From: Wenzhouxiangella sp. AB-CW3 | GTDB taxonomy: Bacteria > Pseudomonadota > Gammaproteobacteria > Xanthomonadales > Wenzhouxiangellaceae | NCBI RefSeq assembly: GCF_014725735.1 | Contig: NZ_CP061368.1 | Location: 3,363,225 to 3,427,224 of the forward strand | Direction: 5' to 3' | DNA: 64,000 nt | Shown: positions 33,266 through 42,129 of the stretch, in pieces | How positions within the stretch are numbered: the first letter of the stretch is position 1 | How the letters are laid out: each line of letters opens with the position of its first letter | Notes under the pieces: model-generated | The model's input: the letters and a program-made list of their open reading frames with translations, nothing else | Told to the model about the DNA's origin: nothing | The model's database searches: none | Translations under genes and position numbers: made by a program

Positions 33266-35821
33266 ATGCCAAAAGATGCCAATGCGCTGCGCGAAGCAGT
33301 AAACGAGTTTTTCGGCCGTCATGGTGACGTCTACCTATTTGCAGGCGCAGGGGTTGGTGTAGCTGCAGGATTGCCTGATTGGAAAGGCTTTCTGGAAAAC
33401 CTTGCGCAGACATGCCGACAATACGATATAAATCTGTACCATGCGATGGCTGCCAGGATTTCTCAGAATCGGTTGACCTCCGCAGCAACATTGTACTTTA
33501 TCGCTGATATACCTGAGGCAGAGCGATACAGCGCCATTAGAGATCAGCTTAGAGAATATAACCACAAAGGGGTTGTTAAGTGTCTAACAAAGCTCCCGGT
33601 GTCCGGAGTGGTAACTACTAATTATGATAGATCCCTGTTAGATGTTTATTCTTCCGATGAGAATGGCAGCCCGTCGGATTTCTTCTATCCCGACCCCTCA
33701 TTAAATCAGGTTCAATTTTCAGATGATTTTTTTGTTGCAAGAATTCATGGGCGTATAGAGAACCCGAACAAGATTGTTTTACAGGAGCAGGACTACGATG
33801 CTTTGATAGACGACACAACCTATTTGGATGTTCTGACTTACCTTTTCGCTCACTGCAACCTTCTCGTTGTTGGCTATTCCTTCCTAGATCCAGCAATCCA
33901 AAACGTCCTGACCGCAGTAGCTGCTAATGTAGGTACGATTCAGTCCGGCCGCCATCTGGCGCTGATACCCGACGATGAAAGTACAGAGCTAGTGGGGCAG
34001 TTGAGCAAACTGAACGTTGAAGTATTGACCTATGATTCAAAGGATAACCATAGGGTGCTTTGGGATGCAATTTGCAGGACAGAGAAGAGCTCGGATAGCA
34101 TAACAGGTCTGGAAACGACTGATCCTTTCGTTGTCGCTCGAGCGTATTTCGCGACCTGTTACGCGCGATACAAAATGCAAGGGCAGTTAGCTCCTCTTTT
34201 GGATATCATTGTTGAAGGGGTGCTTTTGTCGGAGTTAGATAAGGTTGATGGATCTATCGACGTTTCTAAGCTTGTCGAAAATGTTGCAGACGTGATATCG
34301 GTTAGATCTGTGCAAATAGAGAATGACATTCGCGGACAACTATTCAAGCTGAATTCGGGCGGGTACGTTGCGATTGTTGAAGGCAATGTCTCTCGTGTGA
34401 CAAGAAAGGCGCCTAGAAAGCTTGAGGATCTCGATACTCTAGCCAAATCCATTGGAGCCAGGATGGATTTGGAGGGGGTCGGGCTTCAGAATGAAGCTCA
34501 TCGTAAGGCTATCGCCCCTGCTATTGAACACCTTGTTCTCTCAAGAGGCTGGCACCTGAGCGCCTCGTTTGCAACGCACCGAGTTCCAGATCATGTTTCT
34601 GTCCCAGATATATTTCACGGGTATTCCTTTCCTAAAGGGTTCCCCAAAAAGACCTTCACTCGCAGCGTTGAGGGAATGTTGTTCAATCCAGAGCCGAGGG
34701 AATCGAAGGCATTGGCTCGTCTGGGGGAGATAGCGTTTGGCCTCGAATTGGTGCTAAGGGCTCCAAGAAGTGCGTTTTTCCTAGAAAAAACCTTACCAGA
34801 AGAAATTTATCTGGATGCAAACGTTTTGATGCCAGCCATAGTTCACGGCCATCCTTTTAACGCGGTATATTCAAGGCTTATTAGAAAAATTCAAAGGTTT
34901 GCTGCTGAGTCCAAATCCAATCTCTTCATTCGGGCACACAGGGTTGTCCTCAATGAAATTGTAAGTCATCGAAGGTTAGCTATCCAGGAATATGAAAGGT
35001 TAGGAAGCAACGACTCGGAGGTCGAGAGGGAGGCGACCTACTACGGGTTGGATAATATGAATGTATTCCTTGCTGGCTACATTCAAACTAAGCGGGATGG
35101 CGCGGTTTCAGATTTTTCTGAATACATTCGGAAGTATGCCTCCTACGGAAAAGAGAGAGATCTCGAGGGGTATCTAAAGAGAACGACGACTATTATGCTC
35201 GTAGGTAATGAAAGGACGGAGGAAGCAGAAAGCTATCCAGATATACTCCATGCATTGGAAAAGGCTTATTCGCGCCGTTCTTTTTGGGAAAGGAAAGATG
35301 CAGCGCTAATCAGGCATGATGCTCAGCAGTTATCCCGGTTGCACAGTGGGGTTATGGGGGGTAAGCGGAGCATTTTTGTTACAGCGGACCGCACTCTTCG
35401 TCAGACCTTAGGGGAAACAAATTACGCGGATCTATCAAATTATATGATGAGCCATGTTGGCCTTGTCAATATGACACGGCTCATTGCTGCTGCGTACGAG
35501 GATGGCGGCGAGTTGTCTACGTCCACTGGAAGACTAATGTGGGCTGTCAGTCGCACCGATCACGCTGAGAGAATACGTAGATACCTTATTAATCAAGCAT
35601 TACGTGAGTATGATGCTGCATTGGCTGCTTCAATGGGGTCTGTGGTTGATGATATCGCAGAGGATGTTGTCATTGAAGCGAATAGACGGGATATTGATTT
35701 GGATGCCAATTCTGCGTTAGAAAAAGATCAAATCGGAAGACTTTTTGATGAATATGAAGATCGCTTCTTTGAGAAAATGAGGGACGTAGTTCGGCAGAGA
35801 GAGAGTGGTAGACAGAGTTAA
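33266..35821 (+). CDS. SIR2-PIN fusion protein (candidate anti-phage effector)
   Basis: 851 aa. Residues about 20-280 form a SIR2-like (SIR2_2-type) domain: LFAGAGVGVAAGLPDW (26-39), VVTTNYDRSLLD, ARIHGRIENPNKIVL with the catalytic-type His, and VVGYSFLDPAIQNVL. Such domains in defence proteins cleave NAD+. A middle region (about 290-500) is unassigned. The C-terminal part (from about 510) has a PIN-like nuclease: IYLDANVLM (Asp about 516), VVLNEIVSH (Glu), KDAALIRHDA and FVTADRTLR (Asp). A helical tail follows. GGAG lies 10 bp before the ATG. NADase and RNase joined in one chain is the main novelty; the defence role is inferred from domains and location. Confidence 0.82.
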   Translation: MPKDANALREAVNEFFGRHGDVYLFAGAGVGVAAGLPDWKGFLENLAQTCRQYDINLYHAMAARISQNRLTSAATLYFIADIPEAERYSAIRDQLREYNHKGVVKCLTKLPVSGVVTTNYDRSLLDVYSSDENGSPSDFFYPDPSLNQVQFSDDFFVARIHGRIENPNKIVLQEQDYDALIDDTTYLDVLTYLFAHCNLLVVGYSFLDPAIQNVLTAVAANVGTIQSGRHLALIPDDESTELVGQLSKLNVEVLTYDSKDNHRVLWDAICRTEKSSDSITGLETTDPFVVARAYFATCYARYKMQGQLAPLLDIIVEGVLLSELDKVDGSIDVSKLVENVADVISVRSVQIENDIRGQLFKLNSGGYVAIVEGNVSRVTRKAPRKLEDLDTLAKSIGARMDLEGVGLQNEAHRKAIAPAIEHLVLSRGWHLSASFATHRVPDHVSVPDIFHGYSFPKGFPKKTFTRSVEGMLFNPEPRESKALARLGEIAFGLELVLRAPRSAFFLEKTLPEEIYLDANVLMPAIVHGHPFNAVYSRLIRKIQRFAAESKSNLFIRAHRVVLNEIVSHRRLAIQEYERLGSNDSEVEREATYYGLDNMNVFLAGYIQTKRDGAVSDFSEYIRKYASYGKERDLEGYLKRTTTIMLVGNERTEEAESYPDILHALEKAYSRRSFWERKDAALIRHDAQQLSRLHSGVMGGKRSIFVTADRTLRQTLGETNYADLSNYMMSHVGLVNMTRLIAAAYEDGGELSTSTGRLMWAVSRTDHAERIRRYLINQALREYDAALAASMGSVVDDIAEDVVIEANRRDIDLDANSALEKDQIGRLFDEYEDRFFEKMRDVVRQRESGRQS

Positions 35822-35949
35822 GCCGCTTTGGATAACTCTGCGAACGAGGGCTTCCAACCTAAGGCAGCGATCTCGTCGTACCCCAGTTTTTAGGGGATTC
35901 GCAGCTCACGTTGTTGGCAAAGCCAAAGATGAATACCCGCAGTGTCAAC

Positions 35950-36270
35950 TTAGTCTTCAGTCTCCAAACGCTTCAATCGTTCACTGAGATGCAAATTGCA
36001 TAATGCGTGAATGGTGCGCTGCAGGCGCTTGTTCTTCTCTCTTGCCTCCCTTAGACGCCTATTTAAGAGCCCAACGCTCGACGGGGCACGTCCCCTAGCT
36101 ACCAATATATCTGGACCAAATTCCGCAATTAGCTGCCGCCGATATGTATATGCCGTAGATCTTGGCACACGAGAAGCCTTTGCCAGGTCCGGAATCGAGA
36201 ATGTTTTAACACCATCCCGCTCTAGCATCCGCCTTCCGATTGAAACAAGCTTTGAAAGGGTTGTGCTCAT
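35950..36270 (-). CDS. Small HTH/coiled-coil protein of the recombinase module (TnpC-like)
   Basis: 106 aa. The N-terminal part has a helix-turn-helix (FSIPDLAKASRVPRSTAYTY) and the C-terminal half is a basic coiled coil (LREAREKNKRLQRTIHAL). This layout and its position, 4 bp after the second large recombinase, match TnpC of Tn554, a small accessory protein for transposition orientation and efficiency. Sequence identity to TnpC is not claimed. RBS GAAGG lies about 10 bp before the ATG. Confidence 0.68.
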   Translation of the reverse strand: MSTTLSKLVSIGRRMLERDGVKTFSIPDLAKASRVPRSTAYTYRRQLIAEFGPDILVARGRAPSSVGLLNRRLREAREKNKRLQRTIHALCNLHLSERLKRLETED

Positions 36271-36274
36271 CTCA

Positions 36275-38074
36275 TCAACCTTCGCTGTTTAGAACTCTGT
36301 CTGCCGTAGCAATTCGCTCTCTTAGCATTTCAACGGTCTGAGTGGGGATACCGCCGCGAGCTAAAAGTTCTTTATCCCTACCTCTTGTGCGCCTCCACCA
36401 GTCCAAAGTTTCCTGTGTACGAATGTTGTTGCTGCAGCCCGCGCAGATTTCTGGAGATCTAAGCCTATCATCTGGCCCAGAATCGCCCTTGCATTTGGCC
36501 AATTCCTTGATGAAAAGGCAATATCCCCACTCACATGCGTGTATGCTGACACCCTGGTTTCGGAGATGCTCAATAACTTGCTCTTGCTCCACCTCACCTT
36601 GGAACACCATGCCTGAAAAGACTGAGCCTGAAACAATTTCCCCATTCTTGACTAGGCTCGCGATCTCAGAAAGCAGCTCTTCCTCAGCATATCCGGCGAT
36701 TAGTGCCTGTAATTCGAAATCAGATCCAACATAGCTGTCGTCAGTCATCCTATAATCGATGTGACCATACAACGTCGAGATACTATCCAGACCAGCTTTG
36801 TCTCGGGTAGCGACGAACTGAGCGAATGTCTTTCGAGCTAGGCGTGGGTTGACTGAACCACGCATTAAGCCATTGTTCCTGGACACCACCTCATCGGCTA
36901 CTGTTTGCATCACGGGTCCAATTTTCTCTGGGGCTGCAAATCGCCTACCAGGCTCCCGGCGTTTATCAAAAAAGGCACCTCGCCCTCCTAGGCCAACAAA
37001 TAAATAATTTGATTCCGGAGATCGTCTGTGGCTCTGAAGACGCTTGATTGTATCCACAGAGGACACAAGTAGCTCTATTGCCGGCCAATAGTGATCACGC
37101 CTGCCATACTTGATAATCTTTCCTTTGACGTAAGGATACTTAACACCATCGGAGTGCTTAATATAGACGATACAATTAGTACGTAAATCCACGAATTCGG
37201 AAGGCCGCATCCCGGTGAGCATCATGATAAGAGTGACCGCACCAGCATTGATCAGCCTAATGTTTCTTGCCAGCCACCCCGTTGAGTTCAGCTTAAACGG
37301 GATAAACGAGTTCGGCAAAAGCAGCCTCTTCCCAGAACACGTCCTCTGTAGATACTTATGAATCCTGTCGCGAACTACACAAGTGGAACTGCCTTTTGCA
37401 TATTCCATATCAGCAATGTCTTGACATCGAATCCAAATCGGGAGCAACTTAGCGCCTTCTTCAACAACCTCCTTGGAAAACGCAATCATCTCTTTGGCAA
37501 GCGGCCTTTCAATTGACTCTACAGCGCAACCTTTTACCCTCCCCAAACTGCTCACTTGGTTTTGAAGCTTGATGATCGACTTAGGACGAACCCCGAATGG
37601 AATACCAAAGTCTTGTGAGGTATTGTGCAGGTCCGAAAGGACCGCCACGATAGCATCTAAGTAGGCTGTAGAAGGTCGCTCATTATTTTGCCCCCGCGTA
37701 CGCAGAAATCGCTCGCATAACTTTTCGCTAATGTTTTTTGGATCCCTAATTCCTTCTCCTGCTGCCCAAAGGAGAAAAACTTTTACAATTTGGAGAGTCG
37801 CCTTCACCGAGCTTACTTGTAGAACATCCCGATTGTCATCTGGCGCCTCAAGTTTTCTTATTGTATACACTTTTGCCAAGAATAGGAGCTTGTGCAACTC
37901 AGGTTGCATAAGGCCACCTAGCTTATGTCGCGTTCCCCAAATGATTGCTATATCTCGATCGGAGTTTGCCACGTTCACAAAAACCCATCTGCTTCGGGTA
38001 ATAGACTTCGCTATGCTCAGCATAGAGGCGCGTTCATCGATACACTTGATTGCTTGTGCTTGATCTATAAGCAT
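36275..38074 (-). CDS. Large tyrosine recombinase 2 (TnpB-like)
   Basis: 599 aa. The C-terminal catalytic domain shows box I at LTGMRPSEFVDLR (Arg), the second arginine in NPRLARKTFAQF, and the YGHIDYRMTDDSYVG end with His and Tyr. A cysteine-rich tail follows (HACEWGYC, then CAGCSNNI), which may bind zinc, as in Tn554 TnpB-type proteins. Its ATG overlaps the upstream stop by one base (TGATG). The N-terminal about 250 residues are a helical core-binding region longer than in typical integrases. Confidence 0.82.
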   Translation of the reverse strand: MLIDQAQAIKCIDERASMLSIAKSITRSRWVFVNVANSDRDIAIIWGTRHKLGGLMQPELHKLLFLAKVYTIRKLEAPDDNRDVLQVSSVKATLQIVKVFLLWAAGEGIRDPKNISEKLCERFLRTRGQNNERPSTAYLDAIVAVLSDLHNTSQDFGIPFGVRPKSIIKLQNQVSSLGRVKGCAVESIERPLAKEMIAFSKEVVEEGAKLLPIWIRCQDIADMEYAKGSSTCVVRDRIHKYLQRTCSGKRLLLPNSFIPFKLNSTGWLARNIRLINAGAVTLIMMLTGMRPSEFVDLRTNCIVYIKHSDGVKYPYVKGKIIKYGRRDHYWPAIELLVSSVDTIKRLQSHRRSPESNYLFVGLGGRGAFFDKRREPGRRFAAPEKIGPVMQTVADEVVSRNNGLMRGSVNPRLARKTFAQFVATRDKAGLDSISTLYGHIDYRMTDDSYVGSDFELQALIAGYAEEELLSEIASLVKNGEIVSGSVFSGMVFQGEVEQEQVIEHLRNQGVSIHACEWGYCLFIKELAKCKGDSGPDDRLRSPEICAGCSNNIRTQETLDWWRRTRGRDKELLARGGIPTQTVEMLRERIATADRVLNSEG

Positions 38075-39762
38075 CAGTAGAGCTCTGGTAGCGGGGCAAG
38101 ATCTCGGAGAAGGTCATCGCTATAGCCCACACTCAGTTTGGGCTGCACATCATGACAAATCACATTGAGTAATTCCTGATATACGTTTCGGAAGCGTCTT
38201 GCCCCCTCGGGGCTTAGCATCATTCGGCTCTTCGTCTGCTCTAGGTGGCGTTTGGCTTGCTCGACTCGGGTTGCAATATAGACGTTATTCTTTGGAATAA
38301 TGGCGCCTGGGCAGAAGAAGCATCCCAGAAAATTTGTACACAAACTTCCCTTTTTCTGTCCCTCGGCAATTCCTGCATACGGATCCTTGCAATGAGTTCC
38401 GAAAAGCGTTTCGAACCCCCTTCCAAATGAGCGGGCCTCATCTTCAGCAGACCACTTTACAATCTCACCTTGGAAATGGCGAATAGTACTGTTATGGCGG
38501 GCCATTTGGGCTTGATTGTTTAGGTATCTTTGAGTAGTCCTCATCTCGCCGTGCTGAAGCGCTTTTGTTGCGGCTTCAACGCCTGCTTTGCTATCGATTT
38601 CGCTCGCGATCGACGCACGAAAGCGTCGTAACTCTACTCCATCAATCCCGAGCCTTTCTGAAAACCTTGGCCAGAGATTATAGAGGTGGGCATCCGATGG
38701 CGTTGCGTAGACCCTGCTTTTCAGTTGGCAGACAAATAGTCTATTCCTGAAGTCTGCCGACACTTGGCTTTGGAAGTATTCCTGTAGATTTTTCAGCCGT
38801 CTAATGATGTTAGGTGCCGCCCACTTCACCCTAGGGTCAAACGTCTTACATTGCTCACGTGATGCCCTCGCTTTCTCCCAAAATATAGTCTCCTTGTTTG
38901 TGCCGCACTGCTCGATACAATCTCGCCTCAGATTCCAAATCGATAGAGGGTTGCCTACAGTCTGAATTAGCAACGCTACGTAGAACGGCATCAAGTCGGG
39001 GCCAGTAAGCTCAAGTTGACATCTGAGCTCTGTGAGCCCCATTCCCAATTGCTGCATTTTCCTTATAAGCGGGATTGGCAATGAGTTAGCTTTAGGGAGT
39101 TCTCCTTCACCGTGCGCGAGAACCTCCTTGATCAGCTCATTCCTGTCTGGTTGGTACAGCTCTCCAAACTCTTCTCTTATTGTGTGGCTTCGGGAAGCCT
39201 CAATGAATTTACCCCGACTTTCAATTCGTTCTTCAATCTGCTCTATTGCTTTGTAACACTCAATCAGGATCCGTTTGATCTCAGAAGCCGGAATAATGAC
39301 CTTCGGTATATGAAACGTCCGTTGCTTCTTTAGTCCTCTTTGAGTACGAATCCGGTTCTTGAACTCGCAGATCTCATAGTCCTGCATCCAGGCAAGCAGG
39401 CTTCTGGATTCGTTGAAGACTCCATCTCTCGTCCGCATTGACTTTGGAAGGGCTTCGCAAAACCTGATAAACGCTACAAACTCGCTATCGCCAAACTGGG
39501 AAGGGCTCGCAATAGCTTCTCTATTTAGGAATTTTGCCAAGTATCCAAGCCGATAGAAAGCTTGGGTACGAGTACCAGGCCTTCGAGGCGTATTGATCTG
39601 GACGAAGGCATTGGCGACGGGCGAGCACCAAGCTTCGGGGAGTCGTGTCCTGTTGAAGGCGAAGGATTGACTGCTCTTTCCGTTTTTGCCTCTCGCGAAG
39701 TACGCTCGACCGTTGCGCACACGGAATTCAATGGGCTCATCAAGAAGATCACGCCCCTTCAC
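38074..39762 (-). CDS. Large tyrosine recombinase 1 (TnpB-like)
   Basis: 562 aa. Catalytic features are less standard: NPLSIWNLRRDC for box I, ELRRFRASIASEI for the second arginine box, and LQHGEMRTTQRYLN with His and the nucleophilic Tyr. A cysteine cluster (CTNFLGCFFCPG) follows, likely a zinc site. It starts at a GTG overlapping the 390-aa integrase by 14 bp, so all genes of the module are translationally coupled. Either it is a divergent active recombinase or a partner subunit of the other two. Confidence 0.78.
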   Translation of the reverse strand: MKGRDLLDEPIEFRVRNGRAYFARGKNGKSSQSFAFNRTRLPEAWCSPVANAFVQINTPRRPGTRTQAFYRLGYLAKFLNREAIASPSQFGDSEFVAFIRFCEALPKSMRTRDGVFNESRSLLAWMQDYEICEFKNRIRTQRGLKKQRTFHIPKVIIPASEIKRILIECYKAIEQIEERIESRGKFIEASRSHTIREEFGELYQPDRNELIKEVLAHGEGELPKANSLPIPLIRKMQQLGMGLTELRCQLELTGPDLMPFYVALLIQTVGNPLSIWNLRRDCIEQCGTNKETIFWEKARASREQCKTFDPRVKWAAPNIIRRLKNLQEYFQSQVSADFRNRLFVCQLKSRVYATPSDAHLYNLWPRFSERLGIDGVELRRFRASIASEIDSKAGVEAATKALQHGEMRTTQRYLNNQAQMARHNSTIRHFQGEIVKWSAEDEARSFGRGFETLFGTHCKDPYAGIAEGQKKGSLCTNFLGCFFCPGAIIPKNNVYIATRVEQAKRHLEQTKSRMMLSPEGARRFRNVYQELLNVICHDVQPKLSVGYSDDLLRDLAPLPELY

Positions 39763-40921
39763 TGACCATACCCTCTAGCACTTCGCCGTTTAGAAACCCG
39801 AGGGCCTCGTTCAAAGTTGAAGGATCTTCTTCTATACTTTTTATGTATATCATGGTCGATTCGATCGATCGATGGCCTAGCAGCCTCTGTAGCATTTTTA
39901 ATGGCGCAATGGGCTTTGCTTTAGCAATGACATAAAGGGACCTGAGGGTATTGATCGCATATGTATGACGAAGATCATGGAATCTCACGCGCCGAGGAAA
40001 CTTCGAAGCCACTCTTGCTCTGTAGAAGGCTGATGTTATGGCGGCCGGTGTTATAGTTTGACCGAACCGGTTCCGCCAGAGAAGGCCTGCCCCATCAAGT
40101 GGAAAGTTGGGATTCTTCGCGGAAAGCTCAGCCATATAACGCTTTGTCTTGCTGACAATGGTATTGGGTACATACAAAGTCCGGTAACCACCACCTTTTG
40201 TTTTCACTTCAAGTTCGCAGAGAACTTGAACTTCCACCGAAGCGGAAAAAATGTCTCCGGTCCTAAGCATAGCTATTTCCCCTCTGCGAGCCCCGGAGTA
40301 AAGAGCCCACAGTGCTATTAACCGATAAGGATTATTTAGGTTCTTCAGCAGATCGTCAAGATGGTCGGGATTAATCGCTCTCGGTAAATACTGATACTTC
40401 TTTACCAGGAGCGTTCGTCTTTTGGGGGAAACGTAAAGACCGGTACGCGAATTGTCTGAGCTTATAAGCGTTAACATCGATTTGCTCAAGGAAATATTTC
40501 TGGTATTTGCCCATCGATAATGTCGGATAACACATGAGAGTCGGTCGTTTATCGTCGTAGTGGCGAGGGACTTTCCGTTAATACCAGTAGGCCGCAACAA
40601 CGCTGAACGGTACGAAACCAAATCTGAACTACGCGCATATGACCAAGTTAGGCGATTTCGACTCAATGTAGCGAACCAATCGGCAAGATGCTCTGCATAG
40701 GTTCTTAGTGTCTTGAGACTCGATACAGAACAAGAGACAAAGTATGCGTCCAGCAAGTAGTCATTGATCGCGTCAACGGGCTTCCCATCAATGTCAACAA
40801 CGCAGGGAAAGCCATCAGGAATTCTGGCGTCATGGTGCCCAACCAGATCCTCAGCCGCCTTGGACTCGAATACCCGCAGGTCTGTCATGCACAAGTACCT
40901 TTTTATCAAAGGGTTAGGCAT
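39749..40921 (-). CDS. Tyrosine recombinase/integrase (TnpA-like), first gene of the module
   Basis: 390 aa (an ATG 11 codons on, at 40888, is an alternative start). It has an N-terminal SAM-like core-binding domain and a complete catalytic set: SGARRGEIAML (Arg), HDLRHTYAINT (His-x-x-Arg) and LGHRSIESTMIYI (His, Tyr). It begins 35 bp inside the right comM junction, as expected for an element-end integrase. A minus-strand TATACT in the terminal sequence (about 40943-40948) could drive the whole four-gene module. Confidence 0.9.
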   Translation of the reverse strand: MPNPLIKRYLCMTDLRVFESKAAEDLVGHHDARIPDGFPCVVDIDGKPVDAINDYLLDAYFVSCSVSSLKTLRTYAEHLADWFATLSRNRLTWSYARSSDLVSYRSALLRPTGINGKSLATTTINDRLSCVIRHYRWANTRNISLSKSMLTLISSDNSRTGLYVSPKRRTLLVKKYQYLPRAINPDHLDDLLKNLNNPYRLIALWALYSGARRGEIAMLRTGDIFSASVEVQVLCELEVKTKGGGYRTLYVPNTIVSKTKRYMAELSAKNPNFPLDGAGLLWRNRFGQTITPAAITSAFYRARVASKFPRRVRFHDLRHTYAINTLRSLYVIAKAKPIAPLKMLQRLLGHRSIESTMIYIKSIEEDPSTLNEALGFLNGEVLEGMVSEGA

Positions 40922-40956
40922 ATACTGAAAGCCTTAGTCTAGAGTATAGCCTAATG

Positions 40957-41556
40957 CCCGAGTATTCCCGGCATGTGCTGGAGGTGTTGCGCGAGCCGCT
41001 GGAGTCGGGCCGGGTGGTGATCTCGCGGGCCGCGGTGCAGGCCGAGTTTCCGGCCGATTTTCAACTGGTCGCGGCCATGAATCCCTGCCCGTGCGGCTAT
41101 GAGGGCGACCCGTCGGGCCGCTGCGGCTGCACGCCGGATCAGATCCAGCGCTACCGCGACCGGATCTCGGGGCCGTTGCTCGATCGCATCGACCTGCACG
41201 TGGAGGTGCCGCGCCAGTCGTTGAAGGATCTGCCGCCCGGCGAGCCGTCCTCGGCGGTGCGCGAACGGGTGATGGATGCCCGCAAAACCCAGGCCGGGCG
41301 CGGCACGGTCAACGCGCGGCTGGATGTCGGGGGCATACGCGAGCACTGTGTGCTCGACGGCAAGCTCTCGAACCTGCTCGAACAGGCCTGTGAACGACTG
41401 CAACTGTCAGCGCGTGCCCACCATCGCATTCTCAGGGTGGCACGCACCATTGCCGATCTAGATGGCAGCGGGAAGATCACCATGCCCCACCTGACCGAGG
41501 CCATTGGCTACCGTCAGCTCGACCGACGTTCCAGCCAGTGGGCGCAAAGCGCCTGA
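40957..41556 (+). pseudogene. comM: comM 3' portion, separated by the island
   Basis: 199 codons from PEYSRHVLEVLREPLESG to the stop, continuing ComM directly after the Walker B motif. It contains the family's NPCPCGYEGDP zinc-like cluster, the DRISGPLLDRIDLHVEVP sensor segment and the C-terminal Mg-chelatase domain. An ATG at 40954 formed at the junction could start translation, but a product without Walker A and B would not work as a helicase. Confidence 0.93.
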
Positions 41557-41595
41557 CACGATCCGGTCGCGGGCTACTCGACCCGTGATTGAAAT

Positions 41596-42054
41596 TCAGA
41601 AGTCGGACAACATGTTGACATTGCGCACCAGGCGCTTCTTCTCGCGCTCGGCACGATCGCGCAGCGACTTGAACAATTCGGTCTGTTCGGGAAGCGTGCC
41701 GGCCCGTTCGAGCTCGCCGTAAAACTCGACGAACCATTCGGCCACATCAAGGGCGGCATCGAGCAGTTCATTGGCGCTGACGTCGGGATGTTGCAGGGTA
41801 GTCAGGCGCTCGCGCACGACGCGGTCATCCAGATCAGCCGGTTCCCACTCGCGCAGGGCGGCATTGATCGAATCGCGCGAGTAACCGTGCAGGGCCTCGG
41901 CCGACTTGTTTTCCATCGCTTCGAGATATTCGAGCAGCAGATGGGCGCGGGGATCGCTGACATTGGCGTCCAGCGCCTTGTAGGTCTCGCCCAGTTGGTG
42001 ATGCAGATGCTCGATGTAGGCCAGGATATCGCGGGTTTCGCTGAGCTTTTTCAT
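41596..42054 (-). CDS. Helical-bundle protein, possibly ferritin-like
   Basis: 152 aa, all helical by pattern, starting KKLSETRDILAYIEHLHHQL. Acidic and histidine residues spaced along the helices (HHQLGETYKAL, LLEYLEAMENKSAEAL) resemble a ferritin-like four-helix bundle, but a complete di-iron ExxH pair cannot be confirmed by eye. It is monocistronic, converging on comM. Function unknown. Confidence 0.6.
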   Translation of the reverse strand: MKKLSETRDILAYIEHLHHQLGETYKALDANVSDPRAHLLLEYLEAMENKSAEALHGYSRDSINAALREWEPADLDDRVVRERLTTLQHPDVSANELLDAALDVAEWFVEFYGELERAGTLPEQTELFKSLRDRAEREKKRLVRNVNMLSDF

Positions 42055-42129
42055 CCCTGTTCCTCAACAACGGTTGCGGACCCAGTATAGAACCGAACGG
42101 CGCCGGCCGGCGAGAGCGAAACGGGCCGG

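Larger units (their letters stand above)
18802..40956. mobile_element. 22-kb genomic island inserted in comM
   Basis: The island separates the two comM halves, which join in frame as DEL/PEY to give a 502-codon gene of normal length. Boundaries are approximate to about 20 bp, because the AT-rich codons from 18784 may derive from the element. A short inverted terminal repeat TTAGGCT occurs at 18806-18812 and, as AGCCTAA, at 40948-40954. Recombinase genes occupy the right end; the interior is defence-like cargo, an integron cassette array and insertion sequences. Base composition is clearly more AT-rich than the flanks in most of the interior. I see no conjugation, replication or structural phage genes. 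Confidence 0.9.

Noticed and set aside
18789-40945. TCTAGA found at both island junctions as a 6-bp crossover core
   Set aside because: Rejoining comM through TCTAGA would give an out-of-sense sequence after FL instead of LFLDELPEY, so it cannot be the crossover; the shared hexamer is palindromic and probably chance.
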